From the NCBI RefSeq assembly GCF_040081925.1, contig NZ_JBEBMF010000001.1, forward strand, positions 1,364,001-1,428,000: DNA of 64,000 nucleotides, in the 5' to 3' direction. Positions 34,063-43,288 of the stretch are shown here, one piece after another (position 1 is the first letter of the stretch; each line of letters opens with the position of its first letter). Origin of the DNA: Mesorhizobium_K quangtriensis (GTDB lineage Bacteria; Pseudomonadota; Alphaproteobacteria; Rhizobiales; Rhizobiaceae). The notes under the pieces are model-generated. The model worked only from the letters and a program-made list of their open reading frames with translations. It ran no database searches and was not told where the DNA came from. Both the position numbers and the translations under genes were made by a program.

Positions 34063-34278
34063 GAGCCGCCGGGTAAGGTGCTCTAAACAAAGCCTGATCG
34101 TTCGTTACACCCGGTCGGAATCCGGTAACCACGCCTGAGATCAGCAAAATTTAACCGACTTTTTTAAGCGGGTGGGTAGGGGTCCGCCGCTACTGTCGAT
34201 CACACAAACGAGATCGGGAAAACCGGTCCGTGGGAAGTCGGGCAAACCGGCTCTCAGGAGAGACAGGAAGGCAAAGAA

Positions 34279-34845
34279 ATGAGCACCGGACTGATGCCAG
34301 TCTGGGCGGGTCGCAATATGCGGCTCGACCCGTTCCGCCTGCCGCAGATGGTCAGCTACGCGACGCGCGACGATTTTGGCGACGTCACGTTCACCATCGA
34401 CCAGCGCGGCGCCATCGTGAAGCGTATCCTCCAGATGAGCGGCCTGCCGGCCACCGTCGTGTTGCCCGCGAATGCGTTTCGCGGCGTCGCTGCGCGCGCC
34501 ATGGAGGACGCCGAAGGCAACGTGACCGTGACGCTCGAACTGCTGCACGCGGACCCCATGCTGTCGGTGCCGCTGCTCGTCGCCGACAATCTGGAAGATG
34601 TCGCCGCTGACTGGCGCGCCTGGGCTGATGCCTATCGCCTGCCGATGATGCTCATCGAAGCCGATGGCGTCGCCCGCACGCTGGAAGAATCGCTCGGCGC
34701 CGCCATCAAGGCGCTGCCGTCGCAGGACCGCCGCAAGCGCCGCGTCACCCCGGCCCGCCGCCCGCGCTTCCTCATGCGCCGCAAAACAGGCAATCTCGGC
34801 CTGCGCCTTGTCATCGACGGCGAGGAAATCACAGCGCCGGAGTAA
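34279..34845 (+). CDS. DUF6101-like protein, unknown function
   Basis: A 188-residue soluble protein with the conserved start GRNMRLDPFRLPQMVSY, a central beta-rich region (VVLPANAFRGVAARAMED), and a strongly basic C-terminal stretch (QDRRKRRVTPARRPRFLMRR) that could bind nucleic acid or acidic surfaces. It resembles a Rhizobiales-specific family that I know as DUF6101. The family name is from memory and the function is unknown. A well-spaced AGGAAGG precedes the ATG. It converges with ubiA, with 3 bases between them. The 216 bases upstream hold no gene. Confidence 0.75.
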   Translation: MSTGLMPVWAGRNMRLDPFRLPQMVSYATRDDFGDVTFTIDQRGAIVKRILQMSGLPATVVLPANAFRGVAARAMEDAEGNVTVTLELLHADPMLSVPLLVADNLEDVAADWRAWADAYRLPMMLIEADGVARTLEESLGAAIKALPSQDRRKRRVTPARRPRFLMRRKTGNLGLRLVIDGEEITAPE

Positions 34846-34848
34846 GCT

Positions 34849-35832
34849 TCAGAGCAGCGGCTTCAGCGCCACCCACGCCCCGCCGCAGATCAGCCCGAGG
34901 AAGATCAGCCAGCCGACGGTGTTGTTCGACTTGAACAGCCGCAGGCACTGGTCGGGATTGTTGATGTCGAGCGCCACGATCTGGCGGATCATGTGCGCGC
35001 CGGCAGCCAGCAGTCCGGCCATTGCCGGCACCGGCACTTCTGCTGCCGTGAAGGCGCTCGCCATCAGGATCAGCGCCCCGCCATAGAGCCCGATCAGCCA
35101 TGATTTCGTGCTGTCGCCAAACAGCCGCGCCGTCGACTTCACGCCGACCAGCGCGTCGTCCTCCTTGTCCTGGTGAGCGTAGATCGTGTCGTAGCCGACG
35201 ACCCAGAAGATGGTGCCGAGATAGAGCAGGATCGCCGCCCGGTCGACATCGCCGAACTCCACCGCCCATCCCATCAGCGCGCCCCACGAGAAAGCGAAAC
35301 CGAGCACGAGTTGCGGCCAGTAGGTGAACCGCTTCATGAACGGATAGACCGCCACCACCGCCAGCGACGAGATGCCGAGCAGGATGGCGAAGCTGTTGAA
35401 CTGCATGAGCACCAGGAGACCCACCAGCGCCTGCGCCACGAGGAACACCCAGGCCTGCTTGCGTGAGACCTTGCCTGAGGGCAGCGGGCGCGAGCGCGTG
35501 CGCTCGACCTGTCCGTCGATCCTGGCGTCCACGATATCGTTATAGGTGCAGCCCGCGCCGCGCATGACCACCGCGCCGACGAAGAACAGCACGAGGTGCC
35601 AGGGTTGCGGGATCAGGGATTCGAAGCTGTCGGTCGGCCGCGCATAGGCGCTCGCCGCCATCGCCGCCGACCACCAGCACGGCCACATCAGCAGTTGCCA
35701 GCCTATCGGCCTGTCCCAGCGGGCAAGCTGCGCATAGGGCCACAGCCAGCGCGGCAGCGCGCGATAGACCCAGTGCCCGCTCGGCGCATCCGCGACCCGC
35801 CCCTGTGCTGCCTTCGTCTGTATCTGTTCCAT
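34849..35832 (-). CDS. ubiA: 4-hydroxybenzoate polyprenyltransferase
   Basis: UbiA attaches the polyprenyl chain to 4-hydroxybenzoate in ubiquinone synthesis, in the inner membrane. The 327-residue protein has about eight hydrophobic segments. It shows the two aspartate-rich motifs, AGCTYNDIVDARIDGQVERT (near residue 104) and VGYDTIYAHQDKEDDALVGV. The ATG at 35832 is used, since the upstream residues look non-conserved. The long-chain polyprenyl synthase that supplies its substrate is also in this window, at 23553-24569. Confidence 0.95.
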   Translation of the reverse strand: MEQIQTKAAQGRVADAPSGHWVYRALPRWLWPYAQLARWDRPIGWQLLMWPCWWSAAMAASAYARPTDSFESLIPQPWHLVLFFVGAVVMRGAGCTYNDIVDARIDGQVERTRSRPLPSGKVSRKQAWVFLVAQALVGLLVLMQFNSFAILLGISSLAVVAVYPFMKRFTYWPQLVLGFAFSWGALMGWAVEFGDVDRAAILLYLGTIFWVVGYDTIYAHQDKEDDALVGVKSTARLFGDSTKSWLIGLYGGALILMASAFTAAEVPVPAMAGLLAAGAHMIRQIVALDINNPDQCLRLFKSNNTVGWLIFLGLICGGAWVALKPLL

Positions 35833-35963
35833 GGATTTGGAGTGGCAGGCGAGGGCCGGGGCGTCAAGGCTTGGGATAGATGGCCGCCCGGGCATGCAAT
35901 GCTTGACCCGCCGTCCTCATGGACATACCGGGATGCAACGACTTCCAGCAACGGGTTGACCGC

Positions 35964-37235
35964 ATGAATGTTCTTCTCATCGGATCAGGTGGCCGCGAGC
36001 ATGCACTTGCCTGGAAGCTGGCCGCCTCGCCCTTGCTGACGAAGCTTTATGCCGCGCCGTGCAATCCGGGTATCGCGAAGGAAGCGGAACTTGTTGCCCT
36101 CGACATCGCGGACCACAAGGCTGTCGTTGCGTTCTGCACGGCCAACGCGATCGACCTCGTCGTGGTCGGACCCGAAGCGCCGCTGGTCGCGGGCATCGCT
36201 GATGATCTGCGCGCCGCCGGCATCAAGGTTTTCGGCGCATCGAAGGCTGCGGCTCGTCTGGAGGGGTCCAAGGGCTTCACCAAGGATCTGTGCGCGCGCT
36301 TCAATATCCCCACCGCTGCATATGGCCGATTCTCCGATGCCGAGGCCGCGAAAGCCTATGTCCGCAAGCAGGGCGCGCCGATCGTCGTCAAGGCCGACGG
36401 TCTGGCAGCCGGCAAGGGCGTCACTGTCGCCATGACAGAGGCTGAGGCTCTCGCGGCGATAGACGACTGCTTCTCCGGTTCGTTCGGCGCGGCCGGAGCC
36501 GAAGTCGTCGTCGAGGAGTTCATGACCGGCGAGGAGGCAAGCTTCTTCTGCCTTTGCGACGGGACAACAGCGCTCCCCTTCGGTACCGCGCAGGACCACA
36601 AGCAGGTCGGTGACGGCGACACAGGACCGAACACCGGCGGCATGGGGGCCTATTCGCCGGCTCCCGTGATGACGCCCGAAATCATCGAGCGCACCATGAA
36701 GGAGATAATCGAGCCGACCATGCGCGGCATGGCCGAGATCGGTTCGCCTTTCTCCGGCGTTCTTTTTGCCGGCCTGATGATCACCTCGTCAGGGCCGAAG
36801 CTCATCGAATACAATGTCCGCTTTGGCGATCCGGAGTGCCAGGTGCTGATGATGCGCCTGAAGGACGATCTTCTGGTTCTGCTTGAAGCGGCTGCGGACG
36901 GCCAGCTCGCGCATATGTCCGCCCGCTGGCGCGACGAGACGGCGCTGACTGTCGTCATGGCCGCGAAAGGCTATCCCGGCACGCCAGAAAAAGGGTCGGT
37001 CATTCGTGGACTCGACGACGCGGAGCAGGGGGGAGCAGCTGTCTTCCATGCGGGCACGGCGCTAAGCGGCGGCGAGATCGTCGCCAATGGCGGCCGCGTA
37101 CTGAACGTCACCGCGATGGCTAAAACCGTCACCGAAGCGCAGAAACAGGCCTATAAGGCTGTCGACCGCATCGACTGGCCCGGCGGCTTCTGCCGCCGCG
37201 ACATCGGCTGGCGCGCGGTGGCCCGCGAGACCTAG
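35964..37235 (+). CDS. purD: Phosphoribosylamine--glycine ligase
   Basis: PurD joins phosphoribosylamine and glycine with ATP in the second step of purine synthesis. The 423-residue ATP-grasp enzyme shows NVLLIGSGGREHALAWKL, VVVGPEAPLVAGIAD, KADGLAAGKGVTVA and the signature RFGDPECQ. The ATG at 35964 fits the conserved start. Its stop codon is directly followed, with no gap, by the stop codon of the converging GH25 gene. Confidence 0.97.
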   Translation: MNVLLIGSGGREHALAWKLAASPLLTKLYAAPCNPGIAKEAELVALDIADHKAVVAFCTANAIDLVVVGPEAPLVAGIADDLRAAGIKVFGASKAAARLEGSKGFTKDLCARFNIPTAAYGRFSDAEAAKAYVRKQGAPIVVKADGLAAGKGVTVAMTEAEALAAIDDCFSGSFGAAGAEVVVEEFMTGEEASFFCLCDGTTALPFGTAQDHKQVGDGDTGPNTGGMGAYSPAPVMTPEIIERTMKEIIEPTMRGMAEIGSPFSGVLFAGLMITSSGPKLIEYNVRFGDPECQVLMMRLKDDLLVLLEAAADGQLAHMSARWRDETALTVVMAAKGYPGTPEKGSVIRGLDDAEQGGAAVFHAGTALSGGEIVANGGRVLNVTAMAKTVTEAQKQAYKAVDRIDWPGGFCRRDIGWRAVARET

Positions 37236-38765
37236 CTAAGGCTGTACTTCGTCGGGACCGTCGAGTTTCCTCAGCAGGAAGATCGGCAGGTCGTGACGCG
37301 AGAATTGCGTCGATGACCGGACCGGGCTCGGGTCGTCCAGCGCCGCCGCCGAAATCTCCCCGCTCGGGACATAGGCCGGTTTCGCCGCAGCCTTCGCTGC
37401 GGGCAGACGCGGCTGTCGGGAATAGTCCACCGCTTGGGCATACCCTGCCAGGACGATCGGCGGGTTGGTCACGGCCTGCTTCCCAAGCAAGGCCTGGAAT
37501 GGAGACCCGGCCGGCATTGCGCGCGCGACCACCTCCTTGGTAACGACCTGCTCCACTGAGACGAATTTCAGCGTCACGTCGGCGCGCTTCTTGCGCGCGT
37601 CCTTGCGCCAGATCGGCAGCGGGATCGTTTCGCCGGTATCGACAATCTGCTCGACCGGCTGCTCGGCGGCCACTGCAGGTGTCTCGACTTGCGCCTTGAT
37701 AGCGGCGATCTGTTTGACAGGCTGCTCGGCCGCAACCTGAGCCTCGGCCAGTTCGGCCCCAGTCGCCGGAGTATCGCTCGCCTGAGTGTCGTTAGCCTTG
37801 GCCTCGGCGATTTCCGCCGCGTCGTCGGTCGCGACCTTTACGAACTCGACCGTCACATCGTCACCCTTAAGCGCGTCAATGCGCGCGACGGGAACCGGCA
37901 CGATTTCCTCGTCCGGGTAATCCTTCTTGTCCATCAGTTCGTTGAATGGCCATTGCACGCGCAGTTCTTCCACGCTCATGGACGCCACATTCACGTCGAT
38001 ATCGATCGGCGTTCCAGGCGGACGATAGGGGCAGGATTTCGCGTCGCAATTGGCGCTCGCCGAAAACTGCCACAGCGCATACGTCTTCCAGTGCCCCTTC
38101 GGGAAATGCAGGCCGATCTCCGGCTTGTAGCGCGCATACCAGAGCGGCAGGCGCGACAGCACCGTGTAGCGCTTGCGGTTCTCGGCGATATACAGCGCTG
38201 TGCTGCCGTTGGTGTAGAGCACCGGCCAGCGTCCGAGCCGGGTATAGATGTGCCGCGCGAACGTCTCGGCGTCTTCCAGCGACATCCATTTCGAGGGATC
38301 GTTGTCCTCGATGTCGAGCGCGATCAGGTCGTCCGGCGCGGGCTCGGCGAAATCGATGAAGTTGTTCGCCTGATCGATCGGGTTGCCGGGCCGTGCGAGA
38401 TGATAGGCGCCCCACTTGATGCCGAGCGCCTTGGCGACGGTCCTGCGCGTGTGGAAAAGCTCGCGCGCCACGGCGTGTCGTTTCCACAGCGCCTTGCAGA
38501 GCCGGATCTCTGTGTCGTTGCCGGAGCATTTGTAGGGCGGCGACAGGCCGTCCGATCCCTTGTTGATGAAGCCTGCGATCCGTTTGTCGCTGACCAGCTT
38601 CTGCCAGTTGATCGGATTGTATTCGTAGGCGTCGATGACCAGCGCGCGGTCGGCCCGTTTCCAAGGCTCGGAGAAATCCGACGCATGCGCAACCGCCCCG
38701 CCCAGCAGGGCGGCCCCGAAAGCGATCAGCGAAGCGCGGACGAAACGATCAAGCGATTTGAGCAA
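37236..38765 (-). CDS. Secreted GH25-type lysozyme-like protein with long C-terminal tail
   Basis: A 509-residue protein with a signal peptide (about residues 1-28, ending AHASD) and a glycoside hydrolase 25 domain up to about residue 265. The domain shows VIDAYEYNPINWQ at the active-site start, WGAYHLARPGNPIDQ, the catalytic acid region DLIALDIEDND, and YALWQFSAS. GH25 enzymes cleave peptidoglycan. The remaining 240 residues are a low-complexity tail with a twice-repeated AAEQPVxQI motif and several valine-rich strands, without a recognised domain. It may anchor or regulate the enzyme. Confidence 0.85.
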   Translation of the reverse strand: MLKSLDRFVRASLIAFGAALLGGAVAHASDFSEPWKRADRALVIDAYEYNPINWQKLVSDKRIAGFINKGSDGLSPPYKCSGNDTEIRLCKALWKRHAVARELFHTRRTVAKALGIKWGAYHLARPGNPIDQANNFIDFAEPAPDDLIALDIEDNDPSKWMSLEDAETFARHIYTRLGRWPVLYTNGSTALYIAENRKRYTVLSRLPLWYARYKPEIGLHFPKGHWKTYALWQFSASANCDAKSCPYRPPGTPIDIDVNVASMSVEELRVQWPFNELMDKKDYPDEEIVPVPVARIDALKGDDVTVEFVKVATDDAAEIAEAKANDTQASDTPATGAELAEAQVAAEQPVKQIAAIKAQVETPAVAAEQPVEQIVDTGETIPLPIWRKDARKKRADVTLKFVSVEQVVTKEVVARAMPAGSPFQALLGKQAVTNPPIVLAGYAQAVDYSRQPRLPAAKAAAKPAYVPSGEISAAALDDPSPVRSSTQFSRHDLPIFLLRKLDGPDEVQP

Positions 38766-38856
38766 TGACGCGGCATTCCCTTGCTGGCTCGCCTATCCCG
38801 CCCTTTCGGGAAAGCCGCAGCTTGCTTGCACCAATATCCTCCGCCGTCACCACGAC

Positions 38857-39099
38857 TTATCGCCTGCGGAACGGCGGTTGATCAAGCAGAAAAGGATCGG
38901 CCGCCGGAACGGACGGCAACGAACCGTCGGCATCGCGACGCTTCCAGTGCGCCAGCGAGCATTTTGGCGAGCACAGGATTCCCCGATCCGACCAGTAGGC
39001 AGGCCCCTGGTCGATATCGCCGTGATAGCAGGCAAAGCCGGCCGCGCCGTAAGGCAGCCCGCACTCCGTGCATCGCCGGGTTTCCGGTCTCGCAAGCAT
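38857..39099 (-). CDS. Small cysteine-rich protein, possible zinc ribbon
   Basis: An 80-residue protein with two paired-cysteine elements, CTECGLPYG (residues 10-18) and CSPKCSLAHWKRRD (from residue 43), plus a middle CYHGDID. The CxxC...CxxxC layout suggests zinc binding. No exact family is recognised. It lies upstream of the GH25 gene on the same strand and may be co-transcribed with it, or it may share the region before the acyl-CoA dehydrogenase gene. Confidence 0.65.
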   Translation of the reverse strand: MLARPETRRCTECGLPYGAAGFACYHGDIDQGPAYWSDRGILCSPKCSLAHWKRRDADGSLPSVPAADPFLLDQPPFRRR

Positions 39100-39166
39100 C
39101 GATTCCCCTCAGTTGCCTGCAAAACTAACGTCGTCCGGCCCTAGCATCAACCTCATGCGACAAAAT

Positions 39167-39195
39167 TTGACGTTTACGTAAAAAGACCCTAGGCG
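39167..39195 (+). promoter_or_regulatory. MerR/LiuR-like operator-promoter before the acyl-CoA dehydrogenase gene
   Basis: A dyad TTGACGT (39167-39173), 2 bases, ACGTAAA (39176-39182) overlaps a -35 TTGACG. A -10-like TAGGCG lies at 39190-39195 after 17 bases. The dyad resembles the motif described for LiuR, a MerR-family regulator of branched-chain and fatty acid degradation genes. This comparison is from memory. Confidence 0.5.
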
Positions 39196-39246
39196 CATGA
39201 TGCTCGGGCGTTTAGATCAGTTCGTGCGTTTGCCGGAGAGAAATTC

Positions 39247-41025
39247 ATGTACCGCGCGCCCGTCGAAGAGATCGCCTTCACGTTGAACGAGGTCGCCGGC
39301 CTTCGCGCCGCGATCGAGGACGGGCGCCTCGGCGACCTTACCGCCGATCTCGCTGCCGCGATCCTCTCCGAGGCCGGGCGCTTCGCCACCGAGGAAATCG
39401 CGCCGCTCTACAGCGTCGGCGATAAGCAGGGCGCGACTCTGAAGGACGCCGCAGTGACGACTCCTCCCGGCTGGAAGGAACTCTACCGCCGCTGGATTGA
39501 AGGCGGCTGGAACGCGCTGACCGGCCCCGAGGAGTTCGGCGGGCAGGGCCTGCCGTCGATGCTGTCCGTCGCGGCGCTCGAAATGTGGAATTCAGGCGCG
39601 ACGGCCTTCGCGCTCGGGCCGACGCTCACCATGGGGGCGGTCGAGGCACTCGAAAAGCACGCCTCCGAACACCTCAAGCAGACCTATCTCGCAAAACTTG
39701 TCTCCGGCGAGTGGATGGGCACCATGAACTTGACCGAGCCTCAGGCGGGGTCCGACCTCAACGCGCTGCGTACCCGCGCCGAGCGCGCACCCGACGGCAC
39801 CTACCGCATCTTCGGCCAGAAGATATTCATCACCTATGGCGAGCACGACTTCACCGACAACATCGTGCACACGGTGCTTGCTCGGCTGCCGGATGCGCCG
39901 GCCGGCACGCGTGGCCTCTCGCTCTTCCTTGTGCCGAAGTTCCTCGTCAACGCCGACGGGTCGCTCGGCCGCCGCAACGATCTCTTCTGCGCCTCGCTGG
40001 AGCACAAGCTCGGCATCCACGGCTCGCCCACCTGCACCATGATCTATGGCGACGGCTTCGTCGCCAGCGAGGAAAAGGGCGCGGTCGGCTGGCTGATCGG
40101 CGAGGAGAATCGCGGCCTCGCCTGCATGTTCACCATGATGAACAACGCCCGCCTCGCCATCGGCCTCGAAGGCGTTGCCATCGCAGAAACCGCATTCCAG
40201 AAGGCACTCGCCTATGCCAACGAGCGCCGGCAGGGCAAGGCGTCCGGCTGGGCGGGCGAGGGCATGGCGCCCATCGTCCATCATCCCGACGTGCAGCGCA
40301 TGCTCTTGACCATGCAGGCACTGACCCGCGTCGCCCGCTCCATCGCCTATTCCTGCGCCCACGCTCTCGACATGGCGCGCGTCTCGGACGGTGAGGAGAA
40401 GATATTCTGGCAGGAACGCGCCAACCTGCTGACGCCCGTCGCCAAGGCCTTCTCCACCGATATCGGCTCGGAAGTCGCCTCGCTTGGCATACAGGTGCAC
40501 GGCGGCATGGGCTACATCGAGGAGACCGGCGCGGCCGCGCTCTATCGCGACGCCCGCATCGCCTCGATCTACGAGGGCACCAACGGCATTCAGGCAATCG
40601 ACCTCGTCACCCGCAAGCTGCCGCAGTCGGGCGGCGAGCACGTCCACGGCTACATCGCCGAACTGGCCGGCACGATAGCGGACCTCGCCGAGGCCAATTT
40701 CGACGGCATGGAACACGGCATCGACTTCTTGCAGGACGCCGTCGACGACCTCGCCGCCGCCACTGAGTATCTGCAGGAGAACCTGTCCGCAGGCATGACC
40801 GATGTCGCACTCGCCGGCGCGACGGCCCATCTGCGCCTGTTCGCGCTGGCTTCCGGCGGCGCCTATCTCGCCCGCGCCGCACTCGCCGATAGGTCGCCGC
40901 AGCGCATCGCCCTGCTTCGTTTCTATGCCGAGAATCTCGCGCCCGAGGCGGAAGCCCTGCGCTCCGGCATCACCATCGGTGCGGAAGGACTGCTGGCCGC
41001 TGGCAAGACCCTGATCTCTGGCTGA
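39247..41025 (+). CDS. Acyl-CoA dehydrogenase, large (DmdC-like) form
   Basis: A 592-residue flavoprotein longer than classical acyl-CoA dehydrogenases because of an N-terminal extension (MYRAPVEEIAFTLNEV) and an extra C-terminal helical domain. This is the architecture of the group that includes 3-methylmercaptopropionyl-CoA dehydrogenase DmdC. The core shows MNLTEPQAGSDLNALRTRAE, VHGGMGYIEETGAAALYRDA and the catalytic glutamate in SIYEGTNGIQAIDL. The substrate may be a medium or branched acyl-CoA or methylmercaptopropionyl-CoA. It precedes a crotonase gene by 10 bases. Confidence 0.88.
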   Translation: MYRAPVEEIAFTLNEVAGLRAAIEDGRLGDLTADLAAAILSEAGRFATEEIAPLYSVGDKQGATLKDAAVTTPPGWKELYRRWIEGGWNALTGPEEFGGQGLPSMLSVAALEMWNSGATAFALGPTLTMGAVEALEKHASEHLKQTYLAKLVSGEWMGTMNLTEPQAGSDLNALRTRAERAPDGTYRIFGQKIFITYGEHDFTDNIVHTVLARLPDAPAGTRGLSLFLVPKFLVNADGSLGRRNDLFCASLEHKLGIHGSPTCTMIYGDGFVASEEKGAVGWLIGEENRGLACMFTMMNNARLAIGLEGVAIAETAFQKALAYANERRQGKASGWAGEGMAPIVHHPDVQRMLLTMQALTRVARSIAYSCAHALDMARVSDGEEKIFWQERANLLTPVAKAFSTDIGSEVASLGIQVHGGMGYIEETGAAALYRDARIASIYEGTNGIQAIDLVTRKLPQSGGEHVHGYIAELAGTIADLAEANFDGMEHGIDFLQDAVDDLAAATEYLQENLSAGMTDVALAGATAHLRLFALASGGAYLARAALADRSPQRIALLRFYAENLAPEAEALRSGITIGAEGLLAAGKTLISG

Positions 41026-41035
41026 GGGCGCGTCA

Positions 41036-41788
41036 ATGTCCGAGCACGTCATCATCGAGCGTCAAGGGCCGGTCCAGACCATCCGAATGAACCGGCCGGA
41101 CAAGAAGAACGCGCTCACCCGCGCCATGTACCAGGCCATGGCCGAGGCGCTTCGGCAGGGCGACGCCGACCCGGCGGTTCGCGTCCATGTCTTTCTCGGC
41201 CTGCCCGGCGCGTTTTCCGCCGGCAACGACCTGCACGACTTCATGGCGATCGCCACGGGCGGCGAGGGCGGTCTGGAGGTCTGGAACTTCCTCGAAGCGC
41301 TTGCCGGCGCGCAAAAGCCAGTTCTCTCGGGCGTCGATGGCATCGCGGTCGGCATCGGCACCACGCTCAACCTCCACTGCGACCTCACCTTCGCCACCCC
41401 GCGCACTGTCTTCCGCACACCGTTCGTCGATCTCGGCCTTGTGCCCGAGGCCGGTTCAAGCCTGCTCGTTCCGGCAGTCGTCGGTCGCCAGCAGGCATTT
41501 GCACTGCTTGGGCTGGGCGAGGGCTTTTCCGCCGAAAAGGCGCTCGCCGCCGGCCTGATCTACGCCGTCGTCACCGACGACGAGCTGGAAGTCACTGTCT
41601 TGGATGCTGCCACGCTAGTTGCATCCAAGCCTCCGGAAGCTCTGAAGATCGCCCGCGACCTCATGCTAGGCCCGCGCGAACCGCTCCTCGCCCGCATCCG
41701 TGAGGAGGGCAAGCGCTTTAAGGAGAGGCTGAAGTCCGACGAAGCCCGCGCTGCGCTCATGGCGTTCATGATGCGGAAGAAGGGATAG
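41036..41788 (+). CDS. Crotonase-family enoyl-CoA hydratase/isomerase
   Basis: A 250-residue enzyme following the acyl-CoA dehydrogenase. It shows RPDKKNALTRAMYQAM, the oxyanion-hole SAGNDLHDF, and GLVPEAGSSLLVPAVVG with one active-site glutamate. The second glutamate of true hydratases (in GGCEL) is replaced (IGTTLNLHCD), a pattern seen in enoyl-CoA isomerases. It may therefore isomerise double bonds. The last codons lie inside a 23-base direct repeat that bounds the neighbouring island. The coding sequence is intact. Confidence 0.85.
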   Translation: MSEHVIIERQGPVQTIRMNRPDKKNALTRAMYQAMAEALRQGDADPAVRVHVFLGLPGAFSAGNDLHDFMAIATGGEGGLEVWNFLEALAGAQKPVLSGVDGIAVGIGTTLNLHCDLTFATPRTVFRTPFVDLGLVPEAGSSLLVPAVVGRQQAFALLGLGEGFSAEKALAAGLIYAVVTDDELEVTVLDAATLVASKPPEALKIARDLMLGPREPLLARIREEGKRFKERLKSDEARAALMAFMMRKKG

Positions 41789-41792
41789 CGAT
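41770..41792 (+). repeat. Left direct repeat (attL-like) of the accessory island
   Basis: A 23-base sequence covering the last codons and stop of the crotonase gene recurs exactly at 49276-49298 in the same orientation. Similarity continues in decayed form for about 30 further bases on the right of both copies. Confidence 0.85.
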
Positions 41793-42025
41793 CCCCCGTT
41801 TGGTTCGCTTTCGACCCAATTTCGGTCGTTCCGCTTGGCCTGCCTGCAGCCCGAAACCCGCCATTCGGGAGGCATCTGCATCTCGGCCTGAACGGTGCCG
41901 TTTACTGACGGTCCCGTTTGGCCGAAACCAGGAAGAAATTGTCGTTGTGAGGCGTTCGGGAGGGCAGTCGTGCTTGCCTGAAGAATGCCGTCAAATTCGT
42001 CGTTCGCTTGGCAGAGCGCCGCCGC

Positions 42026-43288
42026 CTAAGCAAAGGGGAGCCACACGAAGGCAGCGACCGCCACCGCGGCCGCGCATGCCGTGATTGCAGCAAACGGGAG
42101 CGAGAAGCGCGCTGGACCGGCGAGGATCGCAAGGACCAAACGCCCAGTGGCATTCGCGGCAAGCGCGACAAGCACCGCTTGCCCCACCAGCGCTAAGGCG
42201 GTTCCACCCTCGACAAGCCGAAGCGAGCTGAGAACGGCCACGTCGACGTCGAAGGCGCCTGAAACGGCAGTCGTGGCCAGAAGACCGGTCTCCCCGAAGC
42301 GGCTAGAGAGCGCCGCGCTGACGGTGGAAACAATTGCGAAGGCAGCGGCAAAGACCAGAAGCGCTCCAAGTTCGAACGGATTGCGCCCTGACTGGTCGCC
42401 GGCATCGTGCGCGCCGCTTTGAGCCAGGAGCAAGACACCAGCCACTGCAAGCACGGATCCCCCGGCGATAGCGGGTCCGATCATGTACGCGATGACCTGC
42501 GGTGCGAGTAGCGCAACGATGGCGCAAACCCGAAGGACGGACACCAGCGCCGCGAGCGCCGCCCCACCCACCAGCGGCATGGCGTTGGCCTCCGATTTGG
42601 CCATACGCGCCAGTGCGACGGTGACTCCAGTCGACGAAACGATAGCGCCGGCGATCGATCCGACCAGCAATCCGCGTGTCTCGCCTAGCAAGCGGACCGC
42701 GACATAACCGCCAAAGGAGATCGCCGCGACGATGACGGTGAAGAGCCATATCTCGAACGGGTTGAGCCCGCCCCACGGGTCGACGGTTCTGTCGGGAAGA
42801 AGCGGCAGCACGATCGCGGTCATCGCTGCAAGGACAATGGCCGAGCGCAGTTCGATCCAGGTCAGGCGACGAAGCAGACCATGAAGCATCTCCCGGCTGG
42901 CAAGCACAGCTGCGAGCGCCGCACCGCCGGCTGCGGCCACCAGTTGGTCCCCGGCGACCGCAAGTGCGCCGAGCGCGAACACGCTCAACGCTGCCACCAC
43001 GCCTGTCACGCTGAAATTGTGGTCATGTTCGGCTTCGTGCGAGGAAAACCAGGCGAAGATCGCCGCGAAGCCGAAAAAGCCCGCAATCAATATGGCGCTT
43101 GAGCCCAAAGCAGCTGCAAGCGCGGCAAAGATGCCGCCCAGCAACCCCGACAGGCCGAAGGTGCGAATGCCGGCTGTACGGCTATTATCGGCAGCTTCGC
43201 GTTCACGCCAGCCGCGCTCCATACCCACGAGAAGGCCGATCGCCAGAGCCAGCCCAAGTCTTGCAATAGTGTGGTCCATTGGGGTCAT
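42026..43288 (-). CDS. MgtC/SapB-DUF4010 membrane protein
   Basis: A polytopic inner-membrane protein of about 420 residues. The N-terminal third has the MgtC/SapB motif RLGLALAIGLLVGMERGWRERE followed by GIRTFGLSGLLGGIF. The rest is a DUF4010 domain of eight or so helices, with AGAIVSSTGVTVALARMAKS as a clear landmark. MgtC proteins are linked to magnesium and phosphate homeostasis and to survival under stress. The long DUF4010 fusion has no settled function. The start is ATG 43288, with ATG 43279 also possible. It lies downstream of the P-type ATPase gene on the same strand. Confidence 0.85.
   Translation of the reverse strand: MTPMDHTIARLGLALAIGLLVGMERGWREREAADNSRTAGIRTFGLSGLLGGIFAALAAALGSSAILIAGFFGFAAIFAWFSSHEAEHDHNFSVTGVVAALSVFALGALAVAGDQLVAAAGGAALAAVLASREMLHGLLRRLTWIELRSAIVLAAMTAIVLPLLPDRTVDPWGGLNPFEIWLFTVIVAAISFGGYVAVRLLGETRGLLVGSIAGAIVSSTGVTVALARMAKSEANAMPLVGGAALAALVSVLRVCAIVALLAPQVIAYMIGPAIAGGSVLAVAGVLLLAQSGAHDAGDQSGRNPFELGALLVFAAAFAIVSTVSAALSSRFGETGLLATTAVSGAFDVDVAVLSSLRLVEGGTALALVGQAVLVALAANATGRLVLAILAGPARFSLPFAAITACAAAVAVAAFVWLPFA

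Noticed and set aside
34063..34278. Possible RNA gene before the DUF6101-like gene
   Set aside because: A GGTCGGAATCCGG stretch resembles a T arm, but no acceptor or anticodon arm pairs around it.
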